Shown here: in pieces, positions 8,066 to 15,592 of the stretch | Numbering within the stretch: the first letter of the stretch is position 1 | Layout of the letters: each line of letters opens with the position of its first letter | Assembly (NCBI GenBank): GCA_015179025.1 | Contig: WHUX01000634.1 | Location: forward strand, 1-16,332 | DNA from: Terfezia claveryi | Lineage: Eukaryota > Ascomycota > Pezizomycetes > Pezizales > Pezizaceae | DNA: 16,332 nucleotides | Reading direction: 5' to 3' | Notes under the pieces: generated by a model | The model's input: the letters and a program-made list of their open reading frames with translations, nothing else | Told to the model about the DNA's origin: nothing | Database searches by the model: none | Translations under genes and position numbers: made by a program

Positions 8066-8806
8066 GAGCAGTAATTGAGAGCTTTCATCAATTACCAGCG
8101 GGACAACTAGGTTTCATTGCTGGCGACCTGCGAATTCACCGCCAGCAACTAGTTCTTGGAGTCTACGAAAACCTCCCCCTTCCTAGCCAATTACAGTTGG
8201 CACCCTCGATTTGTGGATGCCCTAGCACCCCTGCAGAGAATCCACCCCTCAGCTAAAGAGTTCGCAGCTGGAATTGCAGAGCTCCACTCTACTCTAAAAG
8301 CCGAGCTGGAATATGCGCAAACCAGGCAAGCCGAATATGCCAATGGATCACAGTTGCCAGCCTCCAAGTATCAGCCAGGAGATAAGGTGTGGCTCTCCAG
8401 CAGGCATTTCCAGACGGAACGGCCATCTCGCAAGCTCGACCATAAGTTCCTGGGTCCATTTGAGGTAGTGGCTGCTGTAGGTACTCATGCCTATCGATTG
8501 AGGTTCCTTAAGGACATCAAATGCCACCTGGTTGTACATGTATCGGAAATTGAGCCAGCGGCTGGCGATCCTCTCCCAGAGCAGAAACACCCCCCTCCCC
8601 CTCCTGTGGTGATCGAGGGGGAAGAGGAGTGGGAGATCGAAGAGATATTGGACTCGAAAAAGAGGTATGGTTATCTGCAATACAAAGTTAAGTGGTTAGG
8701 GGACGAGGAGACTACCTGGCAACCTGTGGAAGACTTGGAAAATACATAGGACTTGGTGACCCTGTTCCACCAACTATACTCAAGGAAGCCTCGCCCAGCT
8801 GAATAA
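8066..8806 (+). pseudogene. Element A integrase C-terminal half with chromodomain
   Basis: Resumes A's integrase after the B insertion. The first 90 bases are frame-broken (a TAA at about 8072-8074 where B reads Tyr). From 8156 a frame is open for 197 codons: 'WHPRFVDALAPLQ', the helical 'ELHSTLKAELEYAQTRQAEY', 'YQPGDKVWLSSRHF', and the GPY/F module 'KLDHKFLGPFEVV' (about 8430-8475). Next comes 'HLVVHVSEIEPAAGD', a Pro/Glu-rich linker, and a chromodomain at 8621-8800 with 'EEWEIEEILDSKK', 'LQYKVKWLGDEETTWQPVEDLEN'. A single TAG at 8747-8749 (CAG in B) cuts off the final 'DLVTLFHQLYSRKPRPAE', which ends at TAA 8804-8806. The chromodomain is probably for heterochromatin targeting; the Trp of KVKW is kept here. 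Confidence 0.94.
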
Positions 8807-8930
8807 TGTGAGACCCTTTATATTCTTGTTGTTGTTTAGAGTTGGGGTTCATGTTTTTACCCTTGTTGTTATTTTCTGTGTTGATTTTGCCGGTTGTTAT
8901 GCCCAGGCCCCTAGTCGTTGGAGCTCCAGC
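8807..8930 (+). other. Element A 3' untranslated stretch
   Basis: Non-coding, with TTGTTG repeats (8825-8840 and 8862-8875). It aligns with 2496-2645 of element B and lies between the pol stop and the polypurine tract. Confidence 0.7.
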
Positions 8931-8944
8931 CTAAAGGGGGATAG
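8931..8944 (+). promoter_or_regulatory. Element A polypurine tract
   Basis: CTAAAGGGGGATAG directly before the TG of the 3' LTR. It is the same site as in B at 2482-2495. Confidence 0.88.
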
Positions 8945-9479
8945 TGTTACAACCGTGTGCTCAGTTGTCTTCGCCATCATCTGCGATCACAGGTGAAGGG
9001 TTATTGTCATTGTTGTCTTTATCATCACTTGTGATATAGGTGATGGGTTATTATTATCGTTACCTTACTTGGCTTCCGAAATAGAGATCTTGGGAAGCTT
9101 ATTTCCCCCTTGCCCTGGCAGAGTTATGTATATATAGATCCTGTCCCTTGCACTGTTGTTGGATCCCCATCCAACATCTTGTATATCTAATATAGGACTT
9201 TGCTTCTCTTCACGTTGGTGTATCTCCCTTATGCACCTCCTTGTCTTACCTCAACTCTGCATCCCTGCTGCCCACCCTGCGAACCTCCTTGCCTTACCTT
9301 ATCTCTGCAGCCCTGCTGCCTCCTACTACTCTTGTGTGCCTCTCTCGCCCTTGCCCTTGCCCTCATCCTAGCCTTTTCCCCTAAATTACATACATAGCGT
9401 TCCTATGTATATGTTACTCTAGCCTTGCCCTTGCCCCAGTGTACCCCTTGGTTGCCTAGTCCCCAGAGCCGTCATTACA
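8945..9479 (+). repeat. Element A 3' LTR
   Basis: 535 bp, TGTTACAACC..GTCATTACA. It is longer than the B LTRs mainly because U3 carries two palindrome copies (8975-8998 and 9023-9045, about 48 bp apart). TATATATA is at 9129-9136. One hairpin (9390-9410, loop CGTTC) lies near the end, where the B LTRs have two. The 5-bp duplication expected for A would start at 9480 (AGTTG); its partner is outside the window. Confidence 0.94.
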
Positions 9480-10288
9480 AGTTGTAAGAAATTAGGTGCA
9501 AAAACTAAAATTAACTATTTAATTTTCTTCTAAAATTATATAAGAGTTCTAATGACTTAAATTCACACTAACTTCTACTTTTAGTAAGACAAAAACTTAC
9601 TACACTATAACTTAGAACTTTTATAAGGTAATAAAATTGGTCAACTATCTGGACCTATTTATTTTAACTAAGTAGTTTCTGAAATTGCTCAATTAGGTAA
9701 TAAAGTAATAAAATCATAGCTACTAGTATATCTAATATATTCAGGAATTTACTACTATATAATCTATTCCTTTTCTTCTTTTCTCCTTTTTCTTTTCCTC
9801 TTTCTTTAATAATTTTAGATTTGTCTATTTTATTACTGAATTCTAGCCTATCATTAATTTCCAACCCTATCTAATTATTAATTTTTAGTCTCAACCAATT
9901 GATAGTAAAAATTTCTAGCAAATTATAGATTTTTAGTTCATGTGAGTAACTTTCTGTATCTTGATAGTTGATTATTATATCTTAAATTTAGAGATATAGA
10001 GGATTGTAGTCTTAAGTAGTTTTATATAGGTTCCAAGTTCCTAGTATTACTATATAGCATATATATCTCTATCTGCATTACTATCTATATTTTTACTACC
10101 TTTCTTCTCTACTTTTATTATAGAAGAAGATTCTAATTTAAGTTTAAAGGGCTGGAAATAGTCAAAATAAATTTTAATATCTATCTGAGGCTGGCAGGAT
10201 CTCCTAAGGCAAAGTTTCTGAGGCAGAGTCCTCTAAAGCAAAGTTCTCTTAATGATTATAAGAGAAGGAAGGAGAGGTAAGTAGATAG
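9480..10288. other. Old AT-rich, CpG-free spacer
   Basis: 809 bp with no CpG dinucleotide, many CTA/TTA/TAT words and no convincing gene. A 66-codon Lys/Glu-rich reading on the - strand (9864-9664) shows no motif I recognise and starts in biased sequence. A perfect 8-bp inverted repeat (TTCTCTTA..TAAGAGAA) lies near 10243-10265. The last bases (about 10276-10288) resemble a decayed polypurine tract next to the LTR that follows, so part of this could be the wreck of an older element of the A/B family. I cannot align the rest. Confidence 0.6.
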
Positions 10289-10735
10289 TATCATAATAGT
10301 GTACTTTGTTGTCTTTGTTATTACCTATAATAGCAGGTGATAGGTCATCACTATCCTGCTTGGCTTCTGAGATAGGAATCTCATGAAGCTTATTCTTTCC
10401 ATTACTCTATCCTGAAATCATATATATATATCCCCTGTTCCTAGTACTATCATTGGATCCCTATCCAATATCTTGTATACCTAATACAGAACCTTGCTTC
10501 TCCCAATGCTTGTGCACCTCCCTTATGCATCTCCTTGTCTCGTGAACAGCTCTGCAGTATAGCTGCCTCTTTCTGACACATGTAGCAACTGCTTCCACAT
10601 GTCTCTTACTTCATACCCTTGTCTTCTATCTTAGCCTTCTACTAGTCATACAAATAGTATTCCTATATGTGTATTATCATAGCCCTACCTTTACACTAGC
10701 GTACCCTTTAGTTACCTTGCCTACTCCTGTACCAA
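10289..10735 (+). repeat. Decayed LTR of the A/B family
   Basis: Aligns along its length with 8945-9479. Start: GATAG-T then a GTGT..GTTGTCTT block. Then a remnant of the U3 palindrome (about 10322-10343), a 'GCTTGGCTTC' block, an 'AAGCTTATT' block, TATATATATA (10421-10430), 'GGATCC..ATCCAATATCTTGTATA', and 'CTAGCGTACCCTTTAG' near 10696. Differences are mostly CpG to TpG or CpA. It has no clear target duplication and no intact TTACA end of its own; the end seems cut by the next element. It is either a solo LTR or the 3' LTR of a wrecked element. Confidence 0.82.
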
Positions 10736-11569
10736 TGTTATATTACATTAGATCTCTCTAATTAACTAGTATGCTCAATGTCTACACAAGACATCACTTC
10801 CATGCTTATAGCCAAATTTCTAGCCTGGCAAGCCCTACTCATCCCTATGAACTAGGCCGACTTCGATAGCTATCGCCAGACCATTATCGATATCTACCTT
10901 ACCATAGATATATTAGGTCAATGGCTGAAATCTGTTAAAAATAATCATTTCCTTTCGATATAGTTAAGTATTTCCATACAATACATCGTTCTCTCTTACG
11001 ATTACTTCCACATCATGCTGAGACCCAATATGGACACTTGCTACCCGATTAAGGACTTCTGTATTATTTCTCTCACATGTATTCATATGTCGTTCACATG
11101 TTCCTATTATCTTTGCTTAATTTCCTAACTTAGTATCTATTATTATTGCATGATGCTACTTTACTACTTAAGGTTACTGCTTACTTATCTCAGTTGTCAT
11201 GACTCAACGATCACCTCTTCTATGACTTTCTGTTATATTCGTTGGCTCATATTACTGTCTCAGTCGCACACCTCTATGTATTTCTTTATTCACATATGCA
11301 CGATATACTATTCTTAGGTTATGTAACTTAGACTTTCTTACTAGATCTTTACCCTCAACTTGTACCATTATATATGAGTTTCCTACTCCTGTATCTAGTT
11401 CTACACACTTCTCGATTAGACTCAAATAGACTGTCTACTCTCGACATAGTTCAACCATCTGCTCTCTTGCACTTCTGTTCGCTTGCACTCTCTGCTTAAT
11501 AGTACTACTGTCCACCACTACTACCTCCGTAATTACTACCGCGATACCTCCGCTCATAGTAACCTTTCA
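10736..11569 (+). repeat. Candidate Copia-type LTR
   Basis: From TGTTATATTA (10736) to CCTTTCA (11569). The end is well placed because a Copia-style primer site follows at once. The start is inferred from the TGTT dinucleotides, from the point where the neighbouring LTR stops aligning, and from the return of CpG sites. It has no long reading frame. The last 150 bases are C/T-rich, as in many U5 regions. At 834 bp it is long for a Copia LTR, so the true start could be further right. No second copy is in the window to confirm the ends. Confidence 0.4.
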
Positions 11570-11585
11570 ATAGGTTATGAGCCCA
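11570..11585 (+). promoter_or_regulatory. Primer binding site, half-tRNA (initiator Met) type
   Basis: ATAGGTTATGAGCCCA. Its complement, GGGCTCATAACC, is the anticodon-loop region of initiator tRNA-Met, with CAT as anticodon. Copia elements prime from a tRNA cut in the anticodon loop, so this type of site points to Ty1/Copia rather than Ty3/Gypsy. Confidence 0.6.
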
Positions 11586-11649
11586 GAATAGCTCAGGACA
11601 ACTCGATAACTTTCTTGCATTCACCTTCCCTCCTACATATATCTATACA

Positions 11650-11782
11650 ATGGCATCTGGTTCAGGATCTGGTTCTGGTAGTAAAGGAAAGGCTGTACCC
11701 TCTATCTTTCGACCACCGAAAGACTTCAAGCCCATTCCAGTCAAACTTGACAACATTGAGTCACTTACCGGTATGGAGGGAA
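11650..11782 (+). pseudogene. Copia-like Gag N-terminus (truncated)
   Basis: Starts with ATG at 11650, about 65 nt after the primer site. The product begins with a Ser-Gly repeat ('MASGSGSGSGSKGKA'), then 'IFRPPKDFKPIPVKLDNIES' and 'LTGMEGM'. The pattern 'K-L-(x)n-L-T-G-x-E' resembles the first conserved block of Copia Gag, where Asn-Tyr and a Trp would follow. Here the similarity stops at about 11782 and the frame runs into a poly-T tract coding for Phe repeats. I read it as a Gag broken by whatever lies downstream. The family call is moderate. The Ser-Gly start recurs in element C at 13334. Confidence 0.5.
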
Positions 11783-11900
11783 TGGTTATTTTTTTTGGTT
11801 TTTTTTTGGTTTTTTATTTAATCTTTTATTTAGTTATTTTTTTTTTTTTTTTGGGTTATTTTTTTTGAGATTTATTTATTTTTGATTTATTCAAACATTT
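11783..11900. other. T-rich tract
   Basis: About 118 bp dominated by T runs of 8 to 16 bases separated by GG, A or C. It marks the junction between the broken Copia-like Gag and the tandem repeat. No coding or structural signal is visible. Confidence 0.75.
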
Positions 11901-11901
11901 T

Positions 11902-12346
11902 GAGAGTCGAACAGGATTTGGTATGACTCTCAGATTACCACACGACTCGATTACCTTTGATTTAGTTTAGCGGAGAATTGATTTAGGGGATATATCAGGC
12001 TATATTGTTAGATTCCTAAAGACCCTAAATAACGCAAATGAAGTCATTGGCAAAAGCGAAAATCGGTTGAGATTACCCTGCAAGCAAAAAGTTTTCAAAT
12101 GATTATGCGAGTCGAACAGTTTTTGGTATGACTCTTGGATTACCACATGACTCGATTACCTTTGATTTAGTTTAGCGGAGAATTGATTTAGGAGATATAT
12201 CAGGCTATATTGTTAGACTCCTGAAGACCCTAAACAATGCAAATGAAGTCATTGGCAAAAGCGAAAATCGGTTGAGATTACCCTGCAAGCAAAAAGTTTT
12301 CAAATGATTATGAGAGTCGAACAGTTTTTGGTATAACTTTCGGATT
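11902..12346 (+). repeat. 205-bp tandem repeat (two full copies plus a partial third)
   Basis: Units start at 11902, 12107 and 12312, each with G(A/C)GAGTCGAACAG. The first two units run through a highly similar 'TTTAGTTTAGCGGAGAATTG' and 'GCAAAAGCGAAAATCGG' interior. The third fades after about 35 bases. Each unit opens with a hairpin: arms TGAGAGTC and GACTCTCA around a 16-nt loop in the first copy (11901-11932), mutated arms in the others. The period is exactly 205 both times. It may be part of element C's LTR or leader; the 3' LTR needed to prove that is outside the window. Confidence 0.88.
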
Positions 12347-13333
12347 GATGATAAAAAGTTGCTATTTTTATCGAAAGGTGAAAGAATTAGTTCTTGTCGA
12401 CTGAAGTTAAAACTGTTGAAGTGTAGGGATGATGTTGGATATCGGTAATGGATGTCACAAGAATGATCGATTAAATAACACGAAGGAACAGGGTAACGCG
12501 TGTGATAAGGGCCTAAGTAAGGGAGCAGATTAGTTTACATGTGAGAGTTTTTGAAGATAAAAGAGGTGGAAAATTGCGGTGATAAAGATAGGCATGCAGA
12601 CATAGATACGTGTACAGCAGCACAGCAGTTAGCAGTTTATCAGCAGAGATCATGTATTGTTCTCCGTGCGTGTTTAGGCCGTGCATTGAGGACAGTATCA
12701 CATGAATTGAACGGAATCACCTTCTACTATTACTCTCCTTATTTTCATTGTCTATAGTGGCTCTCACCAACCGGTCACAAAGTGCATGTTCCTCCGTTAG
12801 GAGAGAAGTGCCTCTATATTTTTGGTCCCTTCGACCGGAGAGTTCAGACAACGATTTGGAAAATGGTGGAAGGTATGATGAAATCGGCAAAGCATCAGAA
12901 TGAAGGCGATATGATATCACGAATAGAGATACGGATATCACTGTTACTTTTATCTAGCTTCGGATATACTTTTTATGATGAACTATAGAGTATGTGTACC
13001 TGGACGTTAAAGGGTATGCCATGGGATATCATATTTTGGATGACGATTGGTTTTCAGTCTGCTCAGGTATATAATGACCTGAGTTCACCTTGGATAAAAT
13101 CATCAACAGCAGCATTCATGGGTACAGCCATTCGAACGGTAGCTTCTACGCTATCGAATACGCAAAGACCTTTGACAGATAAGGACTTATCACAGAATCA
13201 AAGAACATTTCGACAATTGTTATTTGATCTCGAGTTCAAGTTCTTCTTATTTTTGTTCGAGGAACAACTTCGGGGAAACCCACACAACGCAACACAAAAT
13301 ACATCACACAATTCGGCAGAAAGATATACGACA
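12347..13333 (+). other. Leader region of element C, LTR boundary unresolved
   Basis: Nearly 1 kb before the gag start. I find no clear TG..CA end pair or TGG primer site. A TATA-like CTCTATATTTTT (12811-12822) could serve a promoter. The frame of gag is open upstream as far as an ATG at 12992, which would add 114 residues ('MCTWTLKGMPWD..') with no recognisable domain. The sequence just before 13334 is rich in CACAA/ACACA, as expected of a short untranslated leader. It probably contains LTR and 5' UTR, but the split cannot be placed here. Confidence 0.5.
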
Positions 13334-13846
13334 ATGGCATCTGGATCAGGTTCTGGATCGGGATCTGGTTTAGGAGATACAGAATCAGGAGGAAAAAACC
13401 AGACTATAAAGGCAAACCGTGGACCTTATACCTTCTTACCCTTGCCCGGACAAATTGGGGCACCTCTGTTCGACGGTACCAATGTCTCGAGATTTGTGGA
13501 AAACTGGGCAAACTTGACTGCAGGATGGACGGATGAGGAAAGGATTATTCGACTAGTTTCTTACTGTGAACCTGTGGTTGGGAAGTATCTTAAAACCTAT
13601 GCAACATATGAAACCCCGAATTGGAAGGATTTTCGAACCGCAATGCTCAAGGATTTCAAGGAAAGTGACACAGAAATGCAAAAGTATACTCGGAAGTACT
13701 TGCACAAGCTGATTGCGAACTTGAAAAAGAAGACGGAACCAAGTGCGGGGGATTATCGAGCGTTTATTATGGAATTTAGTGACAAATCTGAGGTTCTGGT
13801 CAAGGAAGAAAGATTGGCAAAGATTAGCAGAATTCGGTTATTTTGA
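13334..13846 (+). pseudogene. Element C Gag, N-terminal part (ends at a one-base frameshift)
   Basis: Start chosen at ATG 13334: it opens 'MASGSGSGSGSGLGD', matching the start of the separate Gag at 11650, and both follow a TATAC-ACA leader. An upstream in-frame ATG exists at 12992 but its extension looks unlike protein. The capsid-like body has 'FDGTNVSRFVENWANL', 'DEERIIRLVSYC', and 'WKDFRTAMLKDFKESD', the pattern of a retrotransposon Gag helical domain. The frame stops at TGA 13844-13846. One T missing from the T4 run at 13841-13844 would explain it, since the homology continues without loss in the next frame. Confidence 0.85.
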
Positions 13847-15570
13847 CGGCTTTCCCAGTTAAAGCAGGAGATCAAATTCTGAAGAAGAACGACATGCTCT
13901 TAAGTGAACCGGACTCATGCAGGGAACGATGGCATGATGTTAAGGAAGCAGCAATTGCGTGGTTGGATAGTCGTGGATCCCAGATGAGAAAGCTACTTCG
14001 AGAAGAAGCCGAAGATCTAGCAGACGAGGATGATGATACTCCAGCAATGAAGATCTTGAAAAAGGAGAATAATGCAAAGAAGGAAAAGGAAAAAGTCCCG
14101 AAAAAACAAGAGATTCCTGACCCAATGGACGAAATCATTCAACAACTAAAGGACTTGAAAATACAGAATACCAAGCTTAAGAAAATGGTGGGCACTGGTA
14201 CGACACCGCCTCAGCAGCTTTTCAACCCAAATCAATACGGTCGTAGAAGCTATCCACAGAATAACTCGCTTTTCGATAGACCTAGAGGATGCTACTGGTG
14301 TGGAGGGCAGCATAGAAGAGAAGAATGTAGAAGTCTCAAGAAGGCCATCGAACGAGGAGAAGTGCATTTCAAGGGATATACGTTGTTCCTGGGGGATTCA
14401 GAAACGTCAATGAATACCCGAGTACCATTTCCAACACAGGACGAAGATGGGCAAGTGACTGAATGGCAAAAAGAATGGGTTGAAAAGGCCATAAAGACAA
14501 AGGAGTCGAAAATGGAAGAAATAAGTTCGACTTCAAGTGTCATTACTTTGGATTTTCCTGCGAAAAAAACGATTGCTGCAGATTGCAGTGAAACGATGAT
14601 GATGCACGACCAACCTGTGATCGTCAAGAAAGTAAAACCCGAGTCTGAAACCATGAGCCAGGGCATTCTTAACAAAGATGTTCGTGAAAAGATGAAGTTC
14701 TGGAAGCCTAAAGAAGTCCAGAAACCCGAGCCAACCAAGGAAGAACTGTCAATGGAAGATGAGATCATGCAGGATATTGAAGAACTACAAGATCTGCGGT
14801 CTCAGCCTGAGGAACCTACAAAAAAGACAAAGAAGAAGACTCAGGAAGAAGAAGAGTTAAAGATAGTGCCAAATTGGGTAAAAATGCATGAGAACGTGGA
14901 TTTGGACAAGCTCGCACATAAGTTGATGAGTGGAGAAGGTCTAAATACGGAGGAAATTTTAGCGACTACGGGAACTGAACTTGTACAAAGGTGCACTGGG
15001 ATCAAGCGTGTGCCAAAGATCAATGAAATTCAGCAAAGACTCGAACAAAACATACACGCAGTTGTGAACAGAGTTTTTAGGCAAGAAGCAGATCGGGAAC
15101 TGTATGCAGCAGTATGTCCTACATGCATAGCTGTCCTAAATGACAAAGATCGAGAAGCACTCGAGATGCTTATTGATGGAGGTTCTGAACTCAATATTGT
15201 GCGCGAAGATATTGTCCGAGAATACAATATTCCCATGGATGTTAAGGTCAATTGGTCGGTAGGAGGAGCGACAGGACATAGTACGCGAGTACTAGGAGTT
15301 TGTCATAAGGTCACAGTCACGATAGGAGGAGTTGTTACCTCTGGAAGATTCTTTGTGATGGAAGATATGACACCTGAAGTGATCTTGGGTAGACCTTGGG
15401 TAAGGTCAGTGAGAATGAAGGAAGATAATCGAGATGATGGTAATTGCTACATTACGGTTACAGGAACAAATGGAGACGAAGTAATGTTCTGCGCAGTTCC
15501 GGCAAATCATGGGAGGAACCGGGATGAAGCAAAGATCAGGTATATTGTGGGAAAAGAGGACAATCAATGA
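13828..15570 (+). CDS. Element C Gag C-terminus, zinc knuckle and aspartic protease (rest of ORF1)
   Basis: Continues Gag in the -1 frame from the lesion at about 13841 and is open to TGA 15568-15570. Gag C-terminus: 'FPVKAGDQILKKNDMLL', a Lys/Glu-rich segment, then a zinc knuckle at about 14290-14328, 'CYWCGGQHRREEC' (C-x2-C-x3-H-x4-C, one residue shorter than the usual x4). A long acidic and Lys-rich linker follows (14480-15000). Retropepsin at about 15150-15420: active site 'LIDGGSELNIV', flap-like 'GGATGHS', and 'VILGRPWVRSVR' with the ILG motif. The tail is 'VMFCAVPANHGRNRD'. It would process the particle proteins. Apart from the upstream frameshift this part looks intact. Confidence 0.9.
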   Translation, partial: QNSVILTAFPVKAGDQILKKNDMLLSEPDSCRERWHDVKEAAIAWLDSRGSQMRKLLREEAEDLADEDDDTPAMKILKKENNAKKEKEKVPKKQEIPDPMDEIIQQLKDLKIQNTKLKKMVGTGTTPPQQLFNPNQYGRRSYPQNNSLFDRPRGCYWCGGQHRREECRSLKKAIERGEVHFKGYTLFLGDSETSMNTRVPFPTQDEDGQVTEWQKEWVEKAIKTKESKMEEISSTSSVITLDFPAKKTIAADCSETMMMHDQPVIVKKVKPESETMSQGILNKDVREKMKFWKPKEVQKPEPTKEELSMEDEIMQDIEELQDLRSQPEEPTKKTKKKTQEEEELKIVPNWVKMHENVDLDKLAHKLMSGEGLNTEEILATTGTELVQRCTGIKRVPKINEIQQRLEQNIHAVVNRVFRQEADRELYAAVCPTCIAVLNDKDREALEMLIDGGSELNIVREDIVREYNIPMDVKVNWSVGGATGHSTRVLGVCHKVTVTIGGVVTSGRFFVMEDMTPEVILGRPWVRSVRMKEDNRDDGNCYITVTGTNGDEVMFCAVPANHGRNRDEAKIRYIVGKEDNQ

Positions 15571-15592
15571 ACTTCCCAGAGCTCATTGATTG
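15549..15592 (+). promoter_or_regulatory. Candidate -1 programmed ribosomal frameshift signal
   Basis: Slippery heptamer GGGAAAA at 15549-15555, placed in the ORF1 frame as G-GGA-AAA (X-XXY-YYZ). A 5-nt spacer (15556-15560) follows, then a perfect 10-bp stem, CAATCAATGA (15561-15570) with TCATTGATTG (15583-15592), around a 12-nt loop. The loop's CUUC can also pair with GGAG/GAGG just after the stem, or its UCCC with GGGA at 15605-15608, which could make a pseudoknot. Pol is open in the -1 frame from 15528, so the heptamer falls in the 43-nt overlap. All of this is read directly; activity is inferred. Confidence 0.8.

Larger units (their letters stand above)
1..9479 (+). mobile_element. Element A: Ty3/Gypsy chromovirus, 5'-truncated by the window edge and split by element B
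   Basis: A defective LTR retrotransposon on the + strand. The visible order is RT, RNase H, linker, integrase, chromodomain, polypurine tract and 3' LTR, which is the Ty3/Gypsy order. Positions 1-1982 and 8061-9479 are its two halves. The 6078 bp between them are a second copy of the same family in the opposite direction. Removing that copy and one TCATA duplicate leaves integrase codons that align directly with the equivalent part of element B. The reading frame is broken many times, so no functional polyprotein can come from it. Its 5' LTR, gag and protease lie outside the window. Confidence 0.92.

Noticed and set aside
1..9479. Classical repeat-induced point mutation as the cause of decay in A and B.
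   Set aside because: Many CpA and CpG sites remain and indels are frequent. Transitions are common but not saturated, so I cannot claim RIP without dinucleotide counts.
9664..9864. 66-codon Lys/Glu-rich reading on the - strand.
   Set aside because: Lies in CpG-free AT-rich decayed DNA. Composition alone explains the reading and no motif is visible.
11902..12342. GAGTCGAAC in the 205-bp repeats resembles the complement of a tRNA T-arm (GTTCGACTC).
   Set aside because: No acceptor, D-arm or anticodon arm can be built around it on either strand, so it is not a tRNA or clear tRNA remnant.
11902..12346. Tandem repeat considered as a CRISPR array.
   Set aside because: Whole 205-bp units are conserved with no variable spacers, and the setting is a eukaryotic retroelement.
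12992..13333. 114-residue N-terminal extension of element C Gag from ATG 12992.
   Set aside because: Open in frame but with no domain and unlike a Gag. The Ser-Gly start at 13334 recurs at 11650, so 13334 is preferred.
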